A stretch of DNA of 64,000 nt, from contig CAWBFQ010000006.1 of NCBI GenBank assembly GCA_963788145.1, positions 1 to 64,000 of the forward strand, read 5' to 3'. The position numbers were made by a program, and so were the translations under genes. Positions 18,902-27,335 of the stretch are shown here, piece after piece (positions within the stretch are counted from its first letter, which is position 1; each line of letters starts with the position of its first letter). The stretch comes from UTCFX2 sp963788145. GTDB lineage: Bacteria; Chloroflexota; Anaerolineae; Anaerolineales; UBA4823. The notes under the pieces were generated by a model. It was given only the letters and a program-made list of their open reading frames with translations. It searched no databases and was not told where the DNA came from.

Positions 18902-19390
18902 ATGACTCTATTTGAACAAATTCTATTGTCGATTATTACAGCTTTAATAACTGCTGGATTTGCCTATCTCGGATTCTGGAGGCAAGCAAAAGCTGAGCTA
19001 AAGAAAGAATTTCAGAATAAATTTAATAATAGGAAATGGGATGCATATCAGGAATTTATTGATCAAATTTCGTTAATGAGGTTAATGTCCTCAAAGTTTT
19101 ACGGTGTCTTAAAGGAAAATCAAAAGGAAGAATATTTTAAATTAGATGATCAACTTTATCGCAATTTGGATCAGGTTGAATCTGAAATTCTGTTAGTTGG
19201 TTCAAATATAGTGGTTAGTGCATATATCAAATGGAGAAGAGAATTTCTTGGTACTACTTATGATAATGCCGAAACGTTTAAAGCAATGATTGAATTACTC
19301 AACTCGATGAGAGTAGATTTGGGATTAGAAAAGTCTGATATCAATTACCAATTATTCGATCCTTACGTAATAAGAATTGACCAATCTTAA
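18902..19390 (+). CDS. Membrane-anchored protein, 162 aa, unknown (cassette 1)
   Basis: Not recognised. One N-terminal membrane helix (LLSIITALITAGFAYLGFW, residues 8-26) is followed by a charged, mostly helical cytoplasmic domain rich in Lys/Glu (KAELKKEFQNKFNNRKWDAY). The layout resembles small anchored helical proteins that recur in variable islands. ATG 18902 has AAAGG nearby. Codon use is AT-rich, unlike the flanking genome. A repeat copy (19492-19556) follows 102 nt after the stop. Confidence 0.65.
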   Translation: MTLFEQILLSIITALITAGFAYLGFWRQAKAELKKEFQNKFNNRKWDAYQEFIDQISLMRLMSSKFYGVLKENQKEEYFKLDDQLYRNLDQVESEILLVGSNIVVSAYIKWRREFLGTTYDNAETFKAMIELLNSMRVDLGLEKSDINYQLFDPYVIRIDQS

Positions 19391-19491
19391 TGATTTGTAC
19401 CCCGACTGGTATAAACGTAAATTATCTTGTTCACGGGCTGTAACTCTTGAAGAACTTAGATTATTGATATCGTTGGAATAAATAATATCGC

Positions 19492-19556
19492 TAAATTATA
19501 CTTTGACGGGAATTGAACATCAAACCGCTAGGTTATGATAACTGCTTTTATAATCA
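19492..19556 (+). repeat. Cassette-end repeat R1
   Basis: Shares with R2-R4 a 27-nt left part ending GGAATTGAAC, then the core AACCGCTAGGTT also found in the tRNA-Asn 3' half, then ATGATAACTGCTTTTA. It lies after the 162-aa protein gene. Confidence 0.7.
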
Positions 19557-19664
19557 CCATTGTGTGTAAATCTGCGAAATGTTGTGATGCAATTAGGTAG
19601 TAGAATCAGTCGTGAAATTGATATCCCGTTCGTTTTCTTTGGATTGAACATTCTATGGTGACTT

Positions 19665-20325
19665 ATGAAATGCTTACATTGTCTTGTTGAGTTTCATGAT
19701 GAGTTGAAAACAATTGATATCGATGATGATGTAGATGGTGGTTGGGCTATATTTCGCTTTAAATTGTCCTGCCTGTAACAGGATGAACCTATTTTTGGCG
19801 AATGGTGCCCGTGTATATTCCCAACATTTGGGCTGGACTATACCCCATCCCAGAAGTACAATTCCTATACGTCCCAAGGGAGCCAGCCGCCTACCTTGTC
19901 CGCCCGACGTACCTCCTCATATAGCCGAAGATTATACTGACGCCTGCAAGGTAATTTCAGATAGCCCAAAAGCATCCGCAGCATTAAGTCGCAGGTGTTT
20001 GCAAAATCTTTTACGTGATGCAGCAAAAGTAAAGCCGCGGAATCTGGTTGATGAAATACAAGAAATCATTGATAGTAAGCAATTACCAACTCACATCGTT
20101 GAAGTAATTGATGCTATTCGCCAAATAGGCAATTTTGCTGCTCATCCTATGAAAAGTAATAATACGGGCGAGATTCTCCCAGTCGAGCCTGAGGAGGCTG
20201 AATGGAACCTCTCTGTACTCAAATCTTTGTTCGATTTTTATTATGTACAACCTGCTATAAATTCCAAAAAGAAAGCATTATTAAACAGCAAACTTCAAGA
20301 GGCAGGAAAGTCGCTAATGAAATAA
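19665..20325 (+). CDS. DUF4145-family protein with zinc ribbon, one frameshift (cassette 2)
   Basis: The gene starts at ATG 19665 as MKCLHCLVEFHDE. A frame change near 19745 joins this to ALNCPACNRMNLF, which restores the paired CxxC zinc ribbon typical of DUF4145 proteins. The C-terminal part has the DUF4145 core (SPKASAALSRRCLQNLLRDA, VVEVIDAIRQIGNFAAHP-like). Family function is not established; members occur with restriction and anti-phage genes. AT-rich. Repeat R2 follows 46 nt after the stop. Confidence 0.7.
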
Positions 20326-20370
20326 AATGCAGGCCAACAATATTTTAGTTTATTGTTATGCCATGTTATC

Positions 20371-20434
20371 GAAATTGCCCTCTAACTGGAATTGAACCCT
20401 TAACCGCAAGATTACGATAACTCCTTACATAATA
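20371..20434 (+). repeat. Cassette-end repeat R2
   Basis: Begins GAAATTGCCCTC, continues CTGGAATTGAACCCTTAACC, then a core with two changes (AACCGCAAGATT) and ACGATAACTCCTTA. Closest in its left part to R3 and R4. Confidence 0.7.
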
Positions 20435-20464
20435 AATAAAAGGATCAAACCTTTAAGGTGAAAT

Positions 20465-21183
20465 ATGAATAAATCACAAGACAATGAAAACAAGGCAATT
20501 ATTGACCTCTTGGATTATTTGTATTGGTCTGGTGGTATTGATCTAATGCTTTTTCGTGGACAAAGTAAGGATTGGGACTTGTTACCCAAAATCGCGACGT
20601 TTCCAAATATCAGAAAACTTTCCCTACTGTTGAAAAAAAACTTTTTGATCATTTCAAACGCGAATCAATTCCCTTTTTATCTTCGATACCCGATAATGAT
20701 TGGGACTGGTTAGCAATTGCTCAACATCATGGATTACCAACAAGGCTTCTAGATTGGACAAAGAATCCTTTAGCTGCTTTGTGGTTCGTCGTAAGGGAAA
20801 TTAAGGATAATGACGAGCCAGGGGTTTTGTGGATATATACCCCCGATCCAAAAGATATAATTAGTGATACATCATCTGCAACCAGTCCATTCAGCCAACA
20901 AAGTACAAAAGTATTCCAACCAAAGCATATAACATCTAGAATTCGAGTACAAGAAGGAATGTTTACAGTTCATCTATATCAAAAAGAGAAGAACTATTTC
21001 AGTCCATTTCAAAAAATAACTAAGCAGAAACCAAAGCTCCAAAAGATGACCATCCCTGCAAGTTCTTTTGATACCCTACGATTTACTCTTGATAAATGTG
21101 GTATTCATGATTCTTCGTTGTTTCCTGATCTAGATGGCCTATCTCGTAGAATAGCATACACACATCTGCATGAATATTCATAA
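20465..21183 (+). CDS. FRG-domain protein, one frameshift (cassette 3)
   Basis: The FRG domain is clear: LFRGQSKDWDLLPKIA at the N-terminus and, after a frame change near 20597, WLAIAQHHGLPTRLLDWTKN followed by PLAALWFVV. The C-terminal region (QEGMFTVHL and DKCGIHDSSLFPDLDGLSRR) matches the usual end of these ~240-residue proteins. FRG-domain proteins are frequent in mobile islands and are suspected, not proven, to be defence effectors. AAGGTG precedes ATG 20465. R3 follows 58 nt after the stop. Confidence 0.82.
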
Positions 21184-21240
21184 AGATTAATTGATGTAAT
21201 GCGAATTTATTTACAGCGCTAAAACTAGAAAATTCAACCA

Positions 21241-21303
21241 GAAATTGCCCTTCAGCTGGAATTGGACCTCCAACCGCTAGATTACGTTAACAGCTCTTAT
21301 TAC
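21241..21303 (+). repeat. Cassette-end repeat R3
   Basis: Begins GAAATTGCCCTTCAGCTGG, core AACCGCTAGATT, then ACGTTAACAGCTCTTA. It lies only 19 nt upstream of the TPR gene start. Confidence 0.7.
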
Positions 21304-21321
21304 AACTAACTGGTAAACAAG

Positions 21322-22899
21322 ATGTCTCAGTGTAATGCTGTAACCCGAAAAGGAATTCGATGTAGAAGAAATACTCTACCAAGAGGTAAATATTGTTGGC
21401 AACATACTCCAGGTTTTATCGTTACTTTGGTAGTCCTAATTCCCATCATACTTGGAATCATTTCCCTATGGGCTGATCTTACTGGTATAGGGTTTCTAAA
21501 TCCCTTGCCAAGTTTGTCGAAACCATCTGAAAACAATGCCTTTTTACAGTTATCACAAAAAGGTTCTGACGCCTACAATAAAGGACAATACAAAGACGCC
21601 CTGAACTACTACAACCAGGCTCTGGTGATAAGACGTGAAATTGGGGATCAAGCGGGGGAAGGTGACACCCTCAATAGTATCGGATTAACTTATTACAGAC
21701 AGGGGCAATATGACCAAGCCCTGAACTACTACAACCAGGCTCTAGTGATAAGACGTGAAGTTGGAGATCGAGCGGGGGAAGGAGCCACCCTCAACAATAT
21801 CGGAATTATTTACCGAAGCCATGGGCAATACGACCAGGCCCTGAACTACTACAACCAGGCTCTGGTTATAAGACGTGAAGTTGGGGATCGAGCGGGGGAA
21901 GGTGACACCCTCAACAGTATCGGAATATATTATTACAGCCAGGGGCAATACGACCAGGCCCTGAACTACTACAACCAAGCTCTGGTGATAAGACGTGAAG
22001 TTGGGGATCGAGCGGGGGAGGGAGCCTCCCTCAACAATATCGGAATTATTTACCGAAGCCATGGGCAATACGACCAGGCCCTGAACTACTACAACCAGGC
22101 TCTGGTGATTAGACGGGAAGTTGGGGATCGAGCGGGGGAAGGTGACACCCTCAACAATATCGGAGGAACTTATTACAGCCAGGGGCAATACGACCAGGCC
22201 CTGAACTACTACAACCAAGCTCTGGTGATAAGACGTGAAGTTGGGGATCGAGCGGGGGGGAGCCACACTCAACAGTATCGGAATATTTTATTACAGCCAG
22301 GGGCAATACGACCAGGCCTTGAACTACTACAACCAGGCTCTAGTGATTATCCGGGAAGTTGGGGATCGAGCGGGGGAAGGACCACCCTCAACAATATCGG
22401 AATTATTTACCGAAGCCAGGGGCAATACGACCAGGCCCTGAACTACTACAACCAAGCTCTGGTGATAAGACGTGAAGTTGGGGATCGAGCGGGGGAGGGA
22501 GCCACACTCAACAGTATCGGAATATTTTATTACAGCCAGGGGCAATACGACCAGGCCTTGAACTACTACAACCAGGCTCTAGTGATTATCCGGGAAGTTG
22601 GAGATCGAGCGGGGGAAGGTGACACCCTCAACAATATCGGAATTATTTATCAAAGCCAGGGGCAATATGACCAGGCCTTAAACTACTACAACCAGGCTCT
22701 AGTGATTATCCGGGAAGTTGGGGGTCTAGCGGGGGAAGGAGCCACCCTCAACAATATCGGATTTATTTACCGAAGCCAGGGGCAATATGGCCAGGCCCTG
22801 AACTACTACAACCAAGCGCTGGCAATAGCCCAGGAGATTGGTGCAAAAGGACTTGAGCAGACTATTTTAGAAAATATTGAGTCTTTATTAAACGACTGA
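21322..22899 (+). CDS. TPR-array membrane protein with N-terminal Cys/His zinc motif (cassette 4)
   Basis: The N-terminus has C-x-A-x-T-x-x-G-x-x-C ... YCWQH (residues 4-28), a small zinc-knuckle-like motif seen in DUF5763-type proteins. A membrane helix (FIVTLVVLIPIILGIISLW) follows. The rest is about eleven 40-residue TPR units (ALNYYNQALVIRREVGDRAG, then GEGATLNNIGIIY). DNA units are 120 nt and nearly identical. In 22257-22382 about 42 residues are out of frame: a 2-nt deletion is compensated by a 1-nt deletion, and the frame then recovers. TPR arrays bind partner proteins; the partner is unknown. R4 follows 35 nt after the stop. Confidence 0.78.
   Translation: MSQCNAVTRKGIRCRRNTLPRGKYCWQHTPGFIVTLVVLIPIILGIISLWADLTGIGFLNPLPSLSKPSENNAFLQLSQKGSDAYNKGQYKDALNYYNQALVIRREIGDQAGEGDTLNSIGLTYYRQGQYDQALNYYNQALVIRREVGDRAGEGATLNNIGIIYRSHGQYDQALNYYNQALVIRREVGDRAGEGDTLNSIGIYYYSQGQYDQALNYYNQALVIRREVGDRAGEGASLNNIGIIYRSHGQYDQALNYYNQALVIRREVGDRAGEGDTLNNIGGTYYSQGQYDQALNYYNQALVIRREVGDRAGGSHTQQYRNILLQPGAIRPGLELLQPGSSDYPGSWGSSGGRTTLNNIGIIYRSQGQYDQALNYYNQALVIRREVGDRAGEGATLNSIGIFYYSQGQYDQALNYYNQALVIIREVGDRAGEGDTLNNIGIIYQSQGQYDQALNYYNQALVIIREVGGLAGEGATLNNIGFIYRSQGQYGQALNYYNQALAIAQEIGAKGLEQTILENIESLLND
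21595..22860 (+). repeat. 120-nt tandem repeat array encoding TPR units
   Basis: The block starting at the ALNYYNQ codons recurs at 21601, 21721, 21841, 21961, 22081, 22201, 22319, 22438, 22558, 22678 and 22798. Unit-to-unit DNA identity is very high, including third positions, pointing to recent duplication or gene conversion. The 118- and 119-nt units are those with the deletions. Confidence 0.9.
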
Positions 22900-22933
22900 T
22901 TTTTGAAACAAGAACCTTGAAAAAGTGCATGTA

Positions 22934-23002
22934 TAAATTACCCCTCAACTGGAATTGAACCCTTAACCGCTAGGTTCCAGGTTCGAGTCCTGGTCGAGGA
23001 GC
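22934..23002 (+). repeat. Cassette-end repeat R4 fused to the tRNA-Asn 3' half (right attachment site)
   Basis: The left 27 nt match R1-R3. From TTAACCGCTAGG the sequence continues as tRNA-Asn (22963-23002) through the T-arm and acceptor 3' strand to GAGGAG. It carries the normal 7-nt T-loop. This is the right junction of the island. Confidence 0.8.
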
Positions 23003-23003
23003 T

Positions 23004-23034
23004 AAAAAACGCACCCTTACCGGGTGCGTTTTTT
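23004..23034 (+). terminator. Original tRNA-Asn terminator, now at island right edge
   Basis: AAAAAACGCACCC (23004-23016) pairs with GGGTGCGTTTTTT (23022-23034) across TTACC. It directly follows the 3'-half copy, as expected if it ended the tRNA-Asn transcript before insertion. Confidence 0.8.
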
Positions 23035-23096
23035 GGCTCGTTAATAACGCTTGAAAAGGCGTAGTATCCGTGTTAACATATAGCTGCGTAAACCGC

Positions 23097-23102
23097 TATA
23101 AT
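23097..23102 (+). promoter_or_regulatory. -10 element of a likely leaderless gene
   Basis: TATAAT ends 7 nt before ATG 23110, so the transcript would begin at or next to the start codon. A TTAACA at 18-nt distance could serve as -35. Confidence 0.5.
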
Positions 23103-23109
23103 AGAACCT

Positions 23110-23514
23110 ATGACCACCCTCTTCACCATCGATCTGACAATCAATATGCCCGACGGCGGCCGCCACGCCCGCCAGCTGCTCAACCTGTACATAGCCGACA
23201 TGCCCGCGGACATCACCGAGACCGCTTACAATCTGTGCGACGCTAACGAAGCGTTACAGGCGCGCAAGTTCGCCAACCTGATCCTGAAGCGCTCCGATGT
23301 ATGGTCCAGCCAGGAGGGCAGCCTGAAGATTTTCGCACTCCTCTCCGTCTCCGGCGAAGACCCCACCTTTGTCAAGCAGGTCATCGCCAAATACATGGAT
23401 GGCTTCCCCGACTACCTGAAGAAAGCAGGCGCCGGATATTTCTCCCGCGCCGGCTTCCCGCCCGAAATCCCCTTACAGCCCACCGATTGGAACGCCGAGG
23501 TTCACCAGGTTTAG
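23110..23514 (+). CDS. Hypothetical protein, 134 aa
   Basis: Not recognised. It has the GC-rich codon use of the host genome, not of the adjacent island, so it probably marks the resumption of core sequence. No signal peptide, membrane helix or known motif is seen; it is mixed alpha/beta in appearance. The gene has its own -10 and no Shine-Dalgarno, and ends at an intrinsic terminator. Confidence 0.6.
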   Translation: MTTLFTIDLTINMPDGGRHARQLLNLYIADMPADITETAYNLCDANEALQARKFANLILKRSDVWSSQEGSLKIFALLSVSGEDPTFVKQVIAKYMDGFPDYLKKAGAGYFSRAGFPPEIPLQPTDWNAEVHQV

Positions 23515-23535
23515 CCCTCTATTTGACGCTCATTG

Positions 23536-23573
23536 AAAAAACCTGCCGGGTCAGCCCATCGGCAGGTTTTTTT
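23536..23573 (+). terminator. Intrinsic terminator
   Basis: AAAAAACCTGCCG pairs with CGGCAGGTTTTTT (stem 23536-23548 with 23560-23572) over GGTCAGCCCAT, ending in seven T. Confidence 0.8.
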
Positions 23574-23675
23574 GATGATTTCTCTGAAAGCACGCCAGCT
23601 TGGGATGGATCGGAGGATAGGTCAGGCGGGCTGTCAGCCATCTTTCAAAAACGCTGAATAATCAAGCGAAGTAGG

Positions 23676-24563
23676 CTAGCTCAACCGGTAATGCACCGTC
23701 CACAAAATCTTGCGGAATAAGTCCCGCTTTCCGAACCAGCGCAGCCAGTTCAGCTTGGGGTGAGCCGGGTCGAAATAGGTCCAGTCATCCAGCAAATGGA
23801 TCCCTTTCCCCCAGCTTTCCATCTCGTCGCTTCTGCGGATGCCGAAGTGGTAGATCGGCTGCCCTCCCAATCCGCTGATCTGTTGGATGCTCCAGTTAGC
23901 GATGGATTTAATGGGAGGGTTCAGCCAGCGTCGGTTGAAGACCTCGCAGACCAATTCACAGCCCGGAAAGCGCCGCTGCAGTCTGCTGACAAGAGTCTGA
24001 ACTTGGCTCGTATCCAGATAGATGAATACACCTTCTGCCAGGAATAATACCGGGCGCTTCCCCGCTTCAGCCACACGATCCATCCAGTCTTGCTCGAAAA
24101 CCGATTGGGCGATCATCCGATAGCGCCTGCTTTCCTGGATGAAATGACGCTTGAAGTCGATCATCTCCGGCAGGTCCAGGTCGAAGAAGATCACCCGGCC
24201 GTTATCGACCCGCAAGAAGCGCGTATCCATTCCACAGCCCAGGTTGACGATCACCCCGTCGGGGTGATCGTCGATAAATGCGCGCGTGACCCGGTCATAG
24301 TAGCAGGCGCGCAGGGCGATATGCAGGCGCAAGATCGGCTTGATCTCGTTCCCGGCCAGCGAACGCCTCAGCGGATCTGACGAGGCTGCCAGGGCAGGCC
24401 GCAGCTTTTCGCTGATCTGCACAGCCCATTCATCCCGCAGGATCGGCATGTCGGATTGGCTCTCGATTGCCCGGCTGAACAATGTGACCAGCGCCAGGGT
24501 CGAGATATCCGCAAGACCGGTCATGTCCGTGGTTCTACCGGTTTCAGTCATCACTTTCGGCAT
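23676..24563 (-). CDS. Class I SAM-dependent methyltransferase, leucine carboxyl methyltransferase/TcmP family
   Basis: The LCMT-type motifs are clear: an N-terminal region with CYYDRVTRAFI, SAM motif VNLGCGMDTRFLRVD, the acidic loop FFDLDLPEMIDFKR and the strand VLFLAEGVFIYLD. Homologues methylate carboxyl or hydroxyl groups of small molecules or proteins; the substrate is not deducible. The start is uncertain: ATG 24563 is used, but TTG 24587 and ATG 24551 are in frame and none has a good ribosome site. It stands alone, convergent with the gene at 23110. Confidence 0.8.
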   Translation of the reverse strand: MPKVMTETGRTTDMTGLADISTLALVTLFSRAIESQSDMPILRDEWAVQISEKLRPALAASSDPLRRSLAGNEIKPILRLHIALRACYYDRVTRAFIDDHPDGVIVNLGCGMDTRFLRVDNGRVIFFDLDLPEMIDFKRHFIQESRRYRMIAQSVFEQDWMDRVAEAGKRPVLFLAEGVFIYLDTSQVQTLVSRLQRRFPGCELVCEVFNRRWLNPPIKSIANWSIQQISGLGGQPIYHFGIRRSDEMESWGKGIHLLDDWTYFDPAHPKLNWLRWFGKRDLFRKILWTVHYRLS

Positions 24564-24711
24564 GGCGCGGTTTTTGATGGATAACAATGCACATAAGAAG
24601 GATTTTACTCTTCAGCCCGCCCAATGCCAATAGAATTTTCTATTGGGTTTAAACATTTCTGATATACTACCTCCGCTTTTGATAACAATTATTTTCAATC
24701 CTACAGGTGGA

Positions 24712-27273
24712 ATGATGGGACAAAATTGGAATTCTAACAATGATCTAAGCGAACCGGGCCGGATGTACTTCTCGACATCCAACGGCTCACCGAAAAAAGT
24801 GATCCGCGCCGAGCGCCGCCGGCGGGCAGAGCCGCCCGAGTCCGGGCGCGAACGCGCCGACGCGCCGCAGCGAGAGCGCCCAACCAGCTCCACGCCCTCT
24901 TTTAGCGGCAGTTCAGGAGGAGGCTCGTCCAGTTCTTTTCCCTCTTCTGGGCCGGGTATCCCATTGCGCGGACCCCAGGCGATTATCGCTTTTGTTCTGG
25001 TCGTGATCGTGCTGTGTTTGTTCGGCGGGCTGCAGCTCTTCGGCGGCGGTGGTGATAGCGGCGACGAAGTCTATCAACAGCCCGCTTTCAACACTGAAGC
25101 GGTTGAGCCGACCGAGCCTTTTGCCATTCTTCCGCTCGAATCGCCCACGCCCTGGTCCGATCTCACGATCCGGCCAACTTCGAATTCATCGGCTGCTTCC
25201 GCCTCGACCAAAGGCCAGACCTGGCTGGTGATGCTTTACCAGGACGCCGACGATAAAATCCTCGAGCAGGATATCTACGTTGACCTGAATGAGGCCGAGC
25301 GGATCGGCTCATCCGACCGCCTGACGATCGTAGCTCAGGTGGACCGCTTTCGGGCTGGCTACCAGGGCGACGGTAATTGGACATCCGCCAAGCGCTTCCT
25401 GGTCACCCAGGATGACGACCTCGAGCGGGTGCATTCACAGCAGATCGCCGACCTGGGTGAAGCCAATATGGCTGATTCCACCGTGCTGGTCGATTTCGTC
25501 GAGTGGGCGCTGGAAAACTACCCGGCGGACCGGGCTGTACTGATCTTATCCGATCACGGAATGGGCTGGCCGGGCGGTTGGAGCGACTCCGACCCTGCCG
25601 GGCGCAGCAATTCTGATGCCCCATTAGCAGCCAGCCTGGGCGATCAAATTTACCTGAACGAGTTGGACGCGGCCCTGGGAGAAATCCGCTCGCGGACCGG
25701 CCTGGATCAGTTCGACCTGATTGGGCTGGACGCCTGCCTGATGGGTCAGCTTGAGGTCTTCAGCGCCCTCGCCCCGCATGCCCGGGTGGCGGTTGCTTCT
25801 GAAGAGGTGGAGCCGGCTTTGGGCTGGGCTTATACCGGTTTTCTCGGCGAATTGAAACAAAATCCCGACCTCTCTCCTGCTGACCTGGGCCGCCTGATCG
25901 TGCAGACCTATATCGACGGCGACCAGCGTATTGTGGATAACCAGGCTCGCCAGGAATTGCTTCGCCAGGGTGGTGGGATGAACGGCATGTTTGGATTATT
26001 TGGCGAGGTGACCTCTACCAGCCTCGCCCGCCAGATGGGTCAGGACAGCACCCTCACCGCGGTGGACCTGGCTGCTGTCCCGGCGCTTGTGGATGAAGTC
26101 AACCAGCTTTCCTATGTGTTGCAGGGCGCCAGCCAGGCCCAGATCGCCCGCGCCCGTTCATACGCCCAATCGTTCACCAGCATCTTCGGGGCTAAGGTTC
26201 CGGCCTCCTACATCGACCTGGGCAATTTCGTCCGCTTGTTGATCAACGAATTGGGCGACCAAGCTGTCATTCAGGCTTCCGAGAAAGTTCTTTCTGCCTT
26301 GAGCCAGGCGGTGATCGCCGAAAAGCATGGCCCAAAGAAGCCCGGCGCGAGCGGGATTTCGATCTATTTCCCCAATTCGCAGCTTTATAAGACGATGGAA
26401 GGCGGCCCACGCTCGTACACTGTTTTGGCCGACCGTTTTGTTGGGCAGAGTCTGTGGGATGATTTCCTGGCATTCCACTATACCGGGCGCCTGTTCGAAC
26501 CGCGTGAAGGTTCGGTGGCAGTCCCTTCTGCAAATGCCCCGCTGCCGCGCTCCTGGCGCTGGAATGGTGCAGCTCTCGCCGATTATTCTCTCCGATCGGG
26601 TTGCCGCGCCGGGTCGGCCGGTTTTGCTCAGCACCGATATCAGCGGTGAGAACATCGGTTATGTCAACCTCTTTGTTGGTTTCTATGATCGCACAGCCAA
26701 TTCCATCTTCGTCGCCGATATGGATTACCTGGAAAGCACTGATACGCGCCAGGCGAGCGGAAGTCTGATTATCCGGATTGGGGAACGGATGATTTCACCC
26801 TGGAATTTGAATGGGAGCCGGTAGTCTTCGCGATCGACGATGGTCAGCAGCGTGTGACCGCCTTGTTCAAGCCGCAGAGTTATGGCGCAGCTTACGAAGA
26901 TACGGTCTATATTGTGGATGGCGTCTATACCTTTGCAGATGATGGTGAGACCCGTCGCGCCCGTCTCTATTTCTCGAATGGAGCCTTGCGCCAGGTGGTG
27001 GGTTTCACCGGCAATGAAGAGACCGGGGCGCCGAGCGAGATCATCCCCCAGACCGGCGATCAATTTACCGTCCTGGAGCGTTGGCTGGATCTGGATGCGA
27101 GTGGGAACGTCTCTCAGACTGTTGAGCAGCTTGGCGATACGCTCACCTTTGGCAGCCAAACCCTGCGCTGGGTCGAGTTGGATGCCGCTGCGGGAGAATA
27201 TATCGTCGGGTTTATTGTCGAGGATCTGGACGGTAACGCTTATCAGGTCTTCACCCAGGTCACAGTCGAATAG
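24712..27273 (+). CDS. Clostripain-family (C11) cysteine peptidase, type II membrane protein, frameshifted
   Basis: The cytosolic N-terminus (about 1-88) is Arg/Ser/Pro rich and disordered. A single membrane helix follows (AIIAFVLVVIVLCLFGGL, about 89-107), then a linker. The peptidase domain has LILSDHGMGWPGG (catalytic His near 282) and LIGLDACLMGQLEV (catalytic Cys near 341), spaced as in C11 peptidases. After about residue 610 the frame changes near 26545 and again near 26760, and a C-terminal beta-rich domain (EFEWEPVVFAIDDG, GYVNLFVGFYD) completes it. C11 enzymes cleave after Arg/Lys and are usually self-activated. ATG 24712 has AGGTGG upstream. Confidence 0.82.
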
Positions 27274-27290
27274 CGCGCAATCGACAAAAC

Positions 27291-27317
27291 AAAAACGCCC
27301 CGTACGGGGCGTTTTTT
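27291..27317. terminator. Bidirectional intrinsic terminator
   Basis: AAAAACGCCCCGT is followed directly by ACGGGGCGTTTTT, a perfect palindrome between two convergent genes. Confidence 0.85.
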
Positions 27318-27335
27318 GATCCAATGCCTGCGATC

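Larger units (their letters stand above)
18347..23002 (+). mobile_element. tRNA-Asn-anchored genomic island made of four repeat-delimited gene cassettes
   Basis: The 3' half of tRNA-Asn (18347-18387) recurs as a 40-nt direct repeat at 22963-23002, identical except for one extra A in the left copy. That is the usual footprint of site-specific insertion at a tRNA gene. Between them lie four plus-strand genes, each followed within 35-102 nt by a ~60-nt repeat (see repeat entries). The DNA is visibly AT-richer than its surroundings. No integrase, relaxase or transposase is encoded, so mobility would depend on a recombinase elsewhere. Gene types (FRG, DUF4145, TPR array) are of the sort often seen in variable, possibly anti-phage, islands. 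Confidence 0.7.

Noticed and set aside
21595..22860. 120-bp repeats as a CRISPR or satellite array
   Set aside because: There are no unique spacers; the repeats are contiguous, in frame and encode TPR units.
19492..23002. Cassette repeats as classical integron attC sites
   Set aside because: The cassette layout fits, but none of the repeats shows the RYYYAAC and GTTRRRY ends or the long imperfect palindrome of attC, and no integron integrase is present.
22963..23002. A second functional tRNA-Asn
   Set aside because: Only the 3' half is present; the D-arm and 5' acceptor strand are missing.
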